Shown: one piece after another, positions 10,301 through 18,039 of the stretch
Layout: every line of letters starts with the position of its first letter
How positions within the stretch are numbered: the stretch's first letter is position 1
NCBI GenBank assembly: GCA_030830965.1
Contig: JAURLX010000018.1
Coordinates: 1-64,000, forward strand
Source of the DNA: Verrucomicrobiota bacterium
Lineage (GTDB): Bacteria > Verrucomicrobiota > Verrucomicrobiia > Opitutales > UBA953
Direction: 5' to 3'
DNA: 64,000 nucleotides
Notes under the pieces: model-generated
What the model was told of the DNA's origin: nothing
Databases searched by the model: none
Seen by the model: only the letters and a program-made list of their open reading frames with translations
Position numbers and translations under genes: made by a program

Positions 10301-10996
10301 CGTGACGGGCACGCTGGTCAGCGGATCCAGCGAGATGTTGCGGAAACGTATCTCCGCCTTGCAGTTGCCATGGATCTGAAGACCGATGTGCCCGTAGGAA
10401 TCATCGATCGCCGGATCCGTCTCGGTGTAGTCTACCGTCGCCTTGCCGTTGAGGAAGATGGTGATGCGAGGGCCCTCGGCGCGTATCTCGTAACGGTTCC
10501 ATTCGCCGGGCTTCTCGAGCGTCGTGATCTCCGACTCGTCCTTGACGCCGTAGGCGGCGACACCGGTGCCCGCCCGGGCGAGGAAGCGGCGGCGTCGGGA
10601 TTCATCGTAGAGCGAGCCGGAGTGGCCCGCGCCGATGTCCGCTTGGTAGCCGCTCATCTCGTTCGGCGGGCTGGCCAGGCGGACGCTGCGGAATTGTACG
10701 CCGCCGTTCACGAAGCCCTCGGAGCCCGTGAGCCTGTACTCGAGCGTGAGGCGGAAATTGTAATACTTGGCCTTGGTGGCCAGGAACGCGTTGCGCGGAT
10801 TGCCCTGCAGCGAACCGCCGACGATCACGCCGTCCTCGACGCGCCAGACCCCTGGGTCACCCTCCCACCCTGCGAGCGAGCGGCCATCGAAGATCGGGGC
10901 GGAGGCGGCCGAGAGCCACGCGAAGCCGAAGGCGGACAGGAACGCGGCAAAGGCGCGACGGAAGGGGAAACGGAAGCGCCAGGTCGCCGAAGGCAT
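7337..10996 (-). CDS. Multidomain DUF1080 + SGNH-hydrolase-like + PVC dehydrogenase propeller + HEAT + cytochrome c protein
   Basis: 1219 aa; FDGRSLAGWEGDPGVWRVEDGVIVGGSLQG (DUF1080), SGNH-like middle domain (VVFIGQENLV...DGLHLSAEGLQAVG), propeller (FAWDARGRLYVCCSPTYPQ, DTDGDGRADK), haem motif CLNCH. Confidence 0.88.
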   Translation of the reverse strand: MPSATWRFRFPFRRAFAAFLSAFGFAWLSAASAPIFDGRSLAGWEGDPGVWRVEDGVIVGGSLQGNPRNAFLATKAKYYNFRLTLEYRLTGSEGFVNGGVQFRSVRLASPPNEMSGYQADIGAGHSGSLYDESRRRRFLARAGTGVAAYGVKDESEITTLEKPGEWNRYEIRAEGPRITIFLNGKATVDYTETDPAIDDSYGHIGLQIHGNCKAEIRFRNISLDPLTSVPVTTREDVVSRFGQPRTGWVPPPPFKDGRFTLGRDEVVVFIGQENLVREARSGEIESRLAAFFAADNPVFRSMAWEADTVHEQWRDLNFGPWKGQLEAVGATTLLVQFGQAEALQGVAGLARFKADYHKLLDDLSRHTPRIVLLSPSGFMRSARPPDLRTDARREDLEAYAAAVAEIAGRRGLPFVDLTKVAMDLPSVDGLHLSAEGLQAVGRQVARALGLPDGQELGARLRPAIVEKNRLWADCWRPANWSFVYGDRISQNYGKGFGPAPSLKQNFEAYKPLVSSWDRHIQALARGESSMEPAPQAGPVVSTEAVMTAAEEQATFKVAEGFEVNLFADESLGVAKPTQFAWDARGRLYVCCSPTYPQAVPGVKPRDYILRLEDTDGDGRADKSVRFAEGLTMVQGVEPLVERDGYLSLLVCDFDRLLLLTDKDGDGRADETTVLMSGFGVGDTHQLVNSVSHGPDGSLWMSQGLHAITRVETPRGVVNLPKSGLMRYDYKRQRLQPFFQYGKAGHNCWGVAFDDFFQPFHKSGDRVAGYYSLPGLGAIETPDEYAGTHSLFDSPLKSSSIDILGTRAMPPELQGAALIGGYFGNTVDLHRFVDDGAGFKTERIVSPVVSSSKAFRPVDVSVGPDGALYACDWFNAVIGHYQASYADPRRDRSHGRIWRITAKGLSSVKQPDLVSMSEAGLFAQLGSAERWTRYQARRLLFYRSSAAVASAVDDFITPDRSEVQCLEALGVLQSHGLVRPALLDRLQSSVDFRVRAYAARAVGEWADRLPDAQSRLVRAAADEHPRVRLESVVALSHVGGRASLRSALAASEKPADKFLDYALRQTVRHLLPASDGLAKDLPAAQAAYLGKIAGSAPAVVPPGQAIYEALCLNCHQAAGQGLTGVYPPLARSEWVAGDPLALIRLTIHGLSGPVTVQGKVYGVVPMPPMGLDDQQLADVLTYVRTAFGNAAPPVTASQVKAVRESSGGRSAPWTAAELGR

Positions 10997-11045
10997 TGTT
11001 CCTTGCGTTTCGATGGGATGGACGCGTCCCCGTCGGGGCCGGGCC

Positions 11046-11735
11046 TCAGATGAGGCCCAGGTGCCTCAGGGCTTCGGGGGTCGGGCCGGCGAACTCGATG
11101 GTCGGAACATTGCCGACGTAGCCAATGTCCTTCCAACCCTGGGGCGTCGTGTAGTAGCCACTGGCGGCAAGCCATCTGAATCGTTCGAAGAAGCGCTGGG
11201 CCGTCTTGAACTCCGTCTTGACGGATTTCTTGCCGCAGATGTCGTCGGCGATCGCACACTGCTGCGCCTCGGCGAGGTCGGCGAAGGCCTTGCCCCCGAA
11301 CCTACGTCCCGACTCGGCGTCGATCCAGGCGAGACCGTCGACGATGACCGGCCGGTCCTTCGACGTCTCATCGTAGGGAGAGCTGATCCACTCGTCGATA
11401 AAATCGGGTACGCCGAGCTCGGACGGACGCTTGTCGCCGGGCTCAGGAGGCAGGATGAGGTCGCAGAGCGCGGCGGCGGCCCGGCGGCGGGCGGCGTCGA
11501 GCGTGAGCGGCCAGAGGTCGCCGGGGCTGTAGTTCTTGTTGAGGATCGGATCGGAGCCGATGCGGGCCCCACCGGGGCCCGGGGCCCCGGTCTGGCGGCC
11601 GATGCGGGCGGAGGTCTGGGCCTCGCCCACCGGCAGGCGACTGGCCGCGGCGGCCGCGGCGGCGGCGCCACCGATCCAGCGCAGCACCTCGCGTCGGTCC
11701 ATGCGGCGAAGGGATTCTGAATGTTGGTTATCCAT
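11046..11735 (-). CDS. gluconate 2-dehydrogenase subunit 3 family protein
   Basis: MDNQHSESLRRMDRREVLRWIGGAAAAAAAASRLPVGEAQ (twin-arginine-like leader) and LCDLILPPEPGDKRPSELGVPDFIDEWI. ATG at 11735 preferred over the TTG at 11750. Confidence 0.85.
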   Translation of the reverse strand: MDNQHSESLRRMDRREVLRWIGGAAAAAAAASRLPVGEAQTSARIGRQTGAPGPGGARIGSDPILNKNYSPGDLWPLTLDAARRRAAAALCDLILPPEPGDKRPSELGVPDFIDEWISSPYDETSKDRPVIVDGLAWIDAESGRRFGGKAFADLAEAQQCAIADDICGKKSVKTEFKTAQRFFERFRWLAASGYYTTPQGWKDIGYVGNVPTIEFAGPTPEALRHLGLI

Positions 11736-11746
11736 GTTGGAGGCGG

Positions 11747-13528
11747 TCAAAGGTTGCCCTTGCGCATTTCCTCGATGAGGTGCTCAGAAGAGCGCCAGGC
11801 GAGGGCCATGATGGTCAGGGTGGGGTTCTTGTCGGCGTTGCTGCAGAAGGCAGACCCGTCGTTGAGCACAACGTTCGGGACATCCCACAGCTGGTGCCAG
11901 CGGTTGGTGACGGACTTCCTCGGGTCGTCGCCCATGATGGCGCCGCCGACCTCGTGGATGATGGAGCCGCCGGGCTCGATGGCCTTGGCCCCATCGGTGG
12001 CGGGCTTACGCACCTTGCCGCCGATGGCCTCGATCATCATCGCGAAAGTCTGCTCCATGTGCACGGCCTGCTTGAGCTCATGCTCGGACCACTTCCAATG
12101 GAAGCGCAGGACGGGAATGCCCCACTTGTCCTTCACGGAGGGGTCGAGCTCGCAGAACGAGTTCTCGTTGGGGATCATCTCGCCGCGACCGGCGAAGCCG
12201 ATGCCAGCCCCGTAACGCAGACGGACCTCCTCCTTGTAGGCCTTGCCGTAGCCCGGCCCCGCGCTTCCGGCGCCCAGGCCTGGCATGCGACGTCCCGTGC
12301 CGAACTCGATGTGATAGCCGCGGGCGAAGCCGAGCTTGCCGGCATGCTGCTCCTTGTAGAGCCACCAGGGGATGTAGACGTGGGTGCCAGCGCCCTCCTC
12401 GTTGTGGACGGGGAGGTTTTCGAAGGCAGGCACGCTGCCACCGAGCTTCGCGCCGACGGTGTCCATGATGTACTTGCCGACGAGGCCAGAGGAGTTGCCC
12501 AGTCCGGCCGGATGCCGGGCGGACCTGGAGTTGAGCAGGATGCGCGCGGTCTCGCCGGAGCTGGCGGCCAGGACGACCGCCCTGCCCTTCACGCCGCGCT
12601 CCTTGCCCGTCTTCTTGTCGATGTAGGTCACGCCGTCCGCCTTGCCGTCTTTTCCGACGGTGACGGTATGGACATGCGCGTCGCAGAGGATGTCGAGGTT
12701 GCCGGTCGCGAGGGCCGGCGGGAGGTGGACGGTGGTGGACTGGTAGTTCGCGCGGATGGAGCAGCCGCGGCCGCAGTCGGTGGCCCAGAAGCAGGCGGCG
12801 CGGGCTTTCATGGATTCCGCGAGGATGCGCTGGGCTCGCGCGTTGCCCGGGTGCAGCTTGGACGGCAGTTTTTCGAAGTCCTGCCGCACACTGAGGATGG
12901 CGCGGTGGATGGGGATCACCGGGATGCCGAACTTGGCTACGTGCTTCTTGACGTAGAGTTCGCCGGCCCGGGCCTTCGGGGGCGGCAGCAGGCAGCCTTC
13001 GGGAGAGTCAGGCGTGTTCTCGAGCCCTTCGTTGGAGCCGTAAACGCCCACCAGCATCTCGGCTTTGTCATACCACGGGGCCACCTCCTCGTAGGTCATC
13101 GGCCAGTCGAAGCCGAGGCCGTCCCTCGAGCGGGGCTTGAAATCGTAGGGGCCGTTCCGCAGCGAGATGCGCCCCCAGTGGTTGGTCCGGCCGCCGAGCA
13201 TGCGGGCGCGCCACCAGTCGAAGCGCTGCGCGGGGTTGTCGGAGGCCTGGGTGTAGGGCTCGCCGGGCACCTCCCAGCCTCCGTCGACCGTGGCGTCATG
13301 GAAGCCGAAGGGCTTCTCGCGCGTGGACATGCCACGCAGAGGCGCCTGGGCGCGGGACTGGAACATCGGGGTCTCGGTGAGCGGGTCGTAGTAACGTCCG
13401 GCCTCAAGCATGAGCACCTTCACGCCGTTCATGGTGAGCGTGTAGGCGGTCTGGCCGCCGCCGGCGCCGGATCCGACGACGATCACGTCATAGACGGGCT
13501 GCAGTTCCTTCTCGGAGATGACAGGCAT
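11747..13528 (-). CDS. GMC family oxidoreductase
   Basis: 593 aa; N-terminal FAD-binding YDVIVVGSGAGGGQTAYTLTMNGVKVLMLEAG; C-terminal VGGAIMGDDPRKSVTNRWHQLWDVPNVVLNDGSAFCSNADKNPTLTIMALAWRSSEHL. Confidence 0.93.
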   Translation of the reverse strand: MPVISEKELQPVYDVIVVGSGAGGGQTAYTLTMNGVKVLMLEAGRYYDPLTETPMFQSRAQAPLRGMSTREKPFGFHDATVDGGWEVPGEPYTQASDNPAQRFDWWRARMLGGRTNHWGRISLRNGPYDFKPRSRDGLGFDWPMTYEEVAPWYDKAEMLVGVYGSNEGLENTPDSPEGCLLPPPKARAGELYVKKHVAKFGIPVIPIHRAILSVRQDFEKLPSKLHPGNARAQRILAESMKARAACFWATDCGRGCSIRANYQSTTVHLPPALATGNLDILCDAHVHTVTVGKDGKADGVTYIDKKTGKERGVKGRAVVLAASSGETARILLNSRSARHPAGLGNSSGLVGKYIMDTVGAKLGGSVPAFENLPVHNEEGAGTHVYIPWWLYKEQHAGKLGFARGYHIEFGTGRRMPGLGAGSAGPGYGKAYKEEVRLRYGAGIGFAGRGEMIPNENSFCELDPSVKDKWGIPVLRFHWKWSEHELKQAVHMEQTFAMMIEAIGGKVRKPATDGAKAIEPGGSIIHEVGGAIMGDDPRKSVTNRWHQLWDVPNVVLNDGSAFCSNADKNPTLTIMALAWRSSEHLIEEMRKGNL

Positions 13529-13622
13529 GGGGATGGGGCTGATCGGAGGATGAAATGGGGCGGCCGGGGCACAACCGCAAAGGTTGTGACCGCGACGACA
13601 TCCCTCGGTTCCCGGGCGACCC

Positions 13623-15629
13623 TCAGCGCTTGCGCCAGCCCCAGGTGTCGTCGAAGAAACCGGCGTCGACCACCTTGCCGGGCGACATCGAGTCGGGCGG
13701 GGTGCGGAGGTCGATGACGGCCCAGTCGGGCAGCTTTGGCACCTGGCGGGCGTTGTTCAGGTAGTCGTATTCGCGGTAAGTGAACCCGCTGTTGATGACC
13801 ACGTATCGGGAGGGGTTAAGCGGATTCGGGTAGATCAGGATGGGGGCGTGCTCGCCGGCGGCGTAAGTGCGACCGTCCACCACGAGCCCCTCGGCGGTCC
13901 ACTTGATGGGGAGCCGTTCCGCGATCCTTGCCAAGACGGCGTTGCTCGAGGGGTCGCCCCAGAGGATGAGGTTGCGCGAGGCGATGTCGGCGTCGGTCAC
14001 CTGCGTGTCGGCCTTCATCGGGGCGTCGCCGCGGAACTGACGCCGCCATTCGAAGACCGCGCGTTCGCGCTCCGACTTGGTCCACGCGCCCACCTTCTCA
14101 TTGAGCGCCTTGCCCGAGGGCGAGACGAAGAGGAAGGCGTCCATGAAGGCGTCGTCGATGGGGCCGGAGACCCCGTGGCGCTTGGACGGGACGCCGTCAT
14201 CGGGAGTTCCGACCGCCCAACGCCCGTCCTTGCGGAACAGCGAGACCCTGAAGGAACGGTCGCTTCCGGCCGTCACCGTCTGGACGTCCTGTCCGTCGAC
14301 CTTGACCACGGTCGTGATGAAGCGCGACTGGGGGGACAGGCCGGCGGGCATGTCGAGGGTGAAGGCGGTGACGTTGCGGGTCATCACGTTGATGATCGCG
14401 GCGTGGACGGCGTCGGCCTGGATGCGCGCCTTGGTCCAATGCGACTCCATGCGGTCGATCTGCACCCAGTGCATGCGGTTGTAGCGGAGGAAGAACGTCT
14501 CGAAGGCCACCTGACGGGGCATGCGGTCCCGACCGGCGGAGGCCATCTGGGCCAGCCGCCGTTCGATCTCGGCCATGGAGTCCGGGTGGATCTTGTGCGC
14601 GGTCTGCGGCCCGATGATGTGCGTCATGGCGACGCCAACCTTGGCCAGCTCACGTGCCATCACGTCGGCAGCCTGCTTCTGCTTGTCGATTTCGCCGCTG
14701 TAGGCGACCAGCGGGGCGTTGGTGAAATTGACCGGCACGTCGCTCGCGTTGTACCAGCCCCAGAGGGTCTTCTGCCAGGAGGGGATCTTCGAGACATCCT
14801 CGTTCTGGAAGACGTTGAGGAACTCCGGCGTCTCCGAGAAGCCGGCGCCGGGACTGATGCCGCACCAACGATCGGCGTAATGGGCGCCGAACTGCCAGAC
14901 CGCCGCGCCGCCCATGGAGAACCCTCGGATGAAGAGCCGATCGTCGTCGATGGCGTAGGAACGACGGGCGTGCTCGTAGGCCTCCCAGAGATCGACCTCC
15001 CCCGCGAACTTGTTGGCGCAGCAGTAGCGTCCGTAGAGGTGCATCACGAGACGTCCGTCGGCGGGGACCTGGCCGACGTTGCGGCGACGGTCGGTCATGA
15101 AGGCGAGCTCCGTCAGCGTCTCGCCGCGGCCGTGGCACCAGAAATCAAGGCGCATGGGCGCGCCGTTGGCCCAGCCGGCGGGAATGACCATGCCGTAGGG
15201 CTGCACCGAGCCGTCGATGCGGGAACGGTAGCCACGGACCACCAGGCCGGTCTGGCTCGTCCAGGGCGTCTCACCCTTGGTGAAGGCGGCGGCCCGCGAC
15301 CTGCCCTCGGCGATCAGTTCGTGGGCGGACTTGATCTCCTCCTTCTTGAACACCTCGTTGTGCCGCAGCGCCCAGTCCACCGCCTTGTGATGCACTTCCA
15401 GGTCAGGAAGGAATTCCTGCAGGCGGGGATTCCTGGCCTGCGCCTTGGCGGCGGCGTCGATGTCCTTGCGGAGCAGGACAAGCGCATCGGCGAGCGCCTT
15501 GCGATCGGCCTCGGGGACAACCACCGCCTTGTCCGTGGGAGGAATCGGGCGGACCGAGGCCGGCAGATTGTCCTTCGGTCCATCAGCGAGACAAACAGCA
15601 AAGGCCAAGAGCGGGATGAGATGACGCAT
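13623..15629 (-). CDS. secreted alpha/beta hydrolase (prolyl oligopeptidase / PHB-depolymerase-like)
   Basis: Start MRHLIPLLAFAVCLADG (signal peptide) at 15629; nucleophile motif GFSMGGAAVWQFG; the upstream extension in the ORF track is not supported. Confidence 0.8.
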   Translation of the reverse strand: MRHLIPLLAFAVCLADGPKDNLPASVRPIPPTDKAVVVPEADRKALADALVLLRKDIDAAAKAQARNPRLQEFLPDLEVHHKAVDWALRHNEVFKKEEIKSAHELIAEGRSRAAAFTKGETPWTSQTGLVVRGYRSRIDGSVQPYGMVIPAGWANGAPMRLDFWCHGRGETLTELAFMTDRRRNVGQVPADGRLVMHLYGRYCCANKFAGEVDLWEAYEHARRSYAIDDDRLFIRGFSMGGAAVWQFGAHYADRWCGISPGAGFSETPEFLNVFQNEDVSKIPSWQKTLWGWYNASDVPVNFTNAPLVAYSGEIDKQKQAADVMARELAKVGVAMTHIIGPQTAHKIHPDSMAEIERRLAQMASAGRDRMPRQVAFETFFLRYNRMHWVQIDRMESHWTKARIQADAVHAAIINVMTRNVTAFTLDMPAGLSPQSRFITTVVKVDGQDVQTVTAGSDRSFRVSLFRKDGRWAVGTPDDGVPSKRHGVSGPIDDAFMDAFLFVSPSGKALNEKVGAWTKSERERAVFEWRRQFRGDAPMKADTQVTDADIASRNLILWGDPSSNAVLARIAERLPIKWTAEGLVVDGRTYAAGEHAPILIYPNPLNPSRYVVINSGFTYREYDYLNNARQVPKLPDWAVIDLRTPPDSMSPGKVVDAGFFDDTWGWRKR

Positions 15630-15715
15630 GACGACGCACGCATAGACATTTGTCCGCGGAGGCGTAAGCAAAATGTTATCTTGCATGCGCTCCTGACAGA
15701 AGCACCCTTGCAGAC

Positions 15716-16162
15716 ATGCGCCCCGCCCCGGGCATCCTTGCGGTCTTCGTGCGTGCCATCGCAATAGCGGCGGCGGCCGTGGTCGTGGGCGTAGGCGTCA
15801 GATACGCCGCCATCGGCGGAATGCTGGGCATGACCCTCATCCATCCGGTCGCGATCGGCGTCGGCACCATCCTGTGTATCGTCTGCGGCCATCAGGCGAG
15901 CCAGGCGGGCGGCATCCCCAAGGGGCTGCTCTACGCCCTTTCAGGCGTTTTCTCCCTCTGGTTCGACCTCTTCATCGCGGTGACGACCTATTTCGATGTC
16001 TGGCAGGCTTCGCCCAACCCTCCGCCGGAGGCATTCACGGACGGCGCTCAGCTGGTCGGCGTGGTGATCGGAGGCTGGATGCCCGGCCTGGCTGTCTTCG
16101 GTCTCACGCTGATCGCGTTCTGGGTCCGCAGGAACGTGAAGACGCCTCCGAAGCAGGCCTGA
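15716..16162 (+). CDS. hypothetical small membrane protein
   Basis: 148 aa with several hydrophobic segments (GILAVFVRAIAIAAAAVVVGVGVRYAAIGGMLGM...); no family recognised. Confidence 0.6.
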   Translation: MRPAPGILAVFVRAIAIAAAAVVVGVGVRYAAIGGMLGMTLIHPVAIGVGTILCIVCGHQASQAGGIPKGLLYALSGVFSLWFDLFIAVTTYFDVWQASPNPPPEAFTDGAQLVGVVIGGWMPGLAVFGLTLIAFWVRRNVKTPPKQA

Positions 16163-16227
16163 ACAACTCCGGACCCTGAATTGTTTGACCTCGCCTATCC
16201 GATGGGCAGGAGGCACTTCTCGGCCGC

Positions 16228-18015
16228 ATGGCTTTGCTCAGCCTCCTTGACGTACACGTCGGTTTCGGCGGCCCGCCGGTGCTCGACAGTCTCAATCTGC
16301 AGATCGAGGCCGGGGAGCGCGTCTGCCTTCTCGGACGTAACGGAGCTGGCAAGACCACCCTCATGCGGGTGGCGGCGGGCGAGACCCAGCCCGACAGCGG
16401 CTCGGTCTCGGTGCCCGACGGGATACGAATCGCACGGCTCACCCAGGAGATTCCCGACACCATGCCCGGGAACGTTCGCGAGATCGTCGTCGGAGGTCTG
16501 AGCGAGGCCGATCCGGCGGAGGAATGGGAGAAGGACGTCCGCGTCGACGACCTGATCGCCCGGCTGGGGCTGCCCGAGGACAAACCCTTCGACGAACTCT
16601 CGGGCGGGCTCAAGCGCCGCTGCCTGCTCGCCCGCGCCCTCGCCTCCGATCCCGGGCTGCTGCTCCTGGACGAGCCGACCAACCACATGGACCTCGATTC
16701 GATCCTGTGGATGGAGGAATTCCTCCTCGAGCGGCGCACGCCCCTGCTCTTCGTGACACACGACCGCGCCTTCCTGCGCCGCATGGCCAATCGCATCCTG
16801 GAGCTCGACCGCGGAAAGCTCACCAGCTGGTCCTGCGACTACGACACCTACCTGGTCCGCAAGGAGGAGCTCTTCGAGGCCGAGGAGCGTCAGCGCGCCG
16901 CCTTCGAGAAGAAGCTCAGCCAGGAGGAGGCGTGGTCGCGCCGCAGCCCCGGCGCCCGGCGGACGAAGTCCAACGCGCGCATGGAAGCCCTCAAGCGCCT
17001 GCGTGAGCAGCGGGCTGGGATGCGTGCCGCGACCGGATCGGCCAAGATGGAGATCAGCGAGGCCGAGCGGTCGGGCGTGCGGGTGGTCGAGGCGGAGAAA
17101 GTAGGGTTCGCCTATCCGGGAGGAAGCCCCGTCATCCGGGACTTCAGCCTGAGCCTCAGCCGCGGCGACAAGGTGGGGCTCATCGGCGCCAATGGCGCCG
17201 GGAAGACCACCCTGGTGCGCATGATGCTCGGACAGCTCGCCCCCACCTCCGGCTCGATCAAGTTCGGCACGAAGCTCGAAGTGGTGTACTTCGACCAGAT
17301 GCGGGGGCAGATCGATGACTCCAGGACCGTCGCCGAGAACATCGCCGGCGACTCCGACACGGTCGAGGTACAGGGACGTTCCCGCCACGTCATCAGCTAC
17401 CTGCAGGACTTCCTCTTCGAGCCCTCGCGCGCCCGCTCCAAGGCCAGGGTGCTTTCCGGCGGCGAACGCAATCGGCTGCTGCTGGCCCGTCTGTTCACCA
17501 AGCCCGCCAACGTCCTCGTGCTCGACGAGCCGACCAACGACCTCGACGCGGAGACGCTCGACGTGCTGGAGGACATCCTCGTGGACTACGCCGGCACCCT
17601 CATCGTCGTCTCCCACGACCGCGACTTCCTCGACAACGTCGTGACCAGCACGCTGGTCTTCGAAGGCGACGGCATCGTGACCGAGCACGTGGGCGGATAC
17701 AGCGACTGGCGCGCGGAGGTCGCCCGGCAGGCCGCCGCACGACGCTCCAAGCAGGCCAAGCCCGCCGAGACCGCGCCCAAGGTCCCGTCCCCCGTCAAAC
17801 TCTCCAACAAGGAGCGCAGAGAGCTGGAGGCCCTGCCCGGCCGGATCGAACAGCTCGAGGCCGAGCAGGCGGAACTGTCCGCCCGGCTTGGCGACCCCGA
17901 GCTTTACAAAGACGGTGGCGCCGGCGCGGCCGGACTCCAAGGCCGGCTGAGGCAGGCGGAAGCAGAGCATGCCGCCTCCCTCGCGCGCTGGATGGAACTC
18001 GAAGCGAGGAAGTGA
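16228..18015 (+). CDS. ABC-F family ATP-binding cassette protein (Uup-like)
   Basis: Two Walker A motifs (GRNGAGKTT, GANGAGKTT), two signature motifs (LSGGLKRR, LSGGERNR), no TM domain, C-terminal coiled-coil-like region. Confidence 0.93.
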   Translation: MALLSLLDVHVGFGGPPVLDSLNLQIEAGERVCLLGRNGAGKTTLMRVAAGETQPDSGSVSVPDGIRIARLTQEIPDTMPGNVREIVVGGLSEADPAEEWEKDVRVDDLIARLGLPEDKPFDELSGGLKRRCLLARALASDPGLLLLDEPTNHMDLDSILWMEEFLLERRTPLLFVTHDRAFLRRMANRILELDRGKLTSWSCDYDTYLVRKEELFEAEERQRAAFEKKLSQEEAWSRRSPGARRTKSNARMEALKRLREQRAGMRAATGSAKMEISEAERSGVRVVEAEKVGFAYPGGSPVIRDFSLSLSRGDKVGLIGANGAGKTTLVRMMLGQLAPTSGSIKFGTKLEVVYFDQMRGQIDDSRTVAENIAGDSDTVEVQGRSRHVISYLQDFLFEPSRARSKARVLSGGERNRLLLARLFTKPANVLVLDEPTNDLDAETLDVLEDILVDYAGTLIVVSHDRDFLDNVVTSTLVFEGDGIVTEHVGGYSDWRAEVARQAAARRSKQAKPAETAPKVPSPVKLSNKERRELEALPGRIEQLEAEQAELSARLGDPELYKDGGAGAAGLQGRLRQAEAEHAASLARWMELEARK

Positions 18016-18039
18016 CGAGACCGAAGCGGCGACCCCTTG

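Noticed and set aside
8318-11053. Long plus-strand ORFs (460 and 449 aa)
   Set aside because: Antisense to the 1219-aa fusion gene; no domain motifs.
11780-15767. Plus-strand ORFs of 645 and 639 aa
   Set aside because: Antisense to the GMC and hydrolase genes, which have clear motifs; shadow ORFs from codon bias.
4261-16183. Shared 13-mer GGACCCTGAATTG at 4261 and 16171
   Set aside because: Chance matches of this length are expected in a window of this size; no extended homology.
16195-17970. 591-aa minus-strand ORF
   Set aside because: Antisense shadow of the ABC-F gene.
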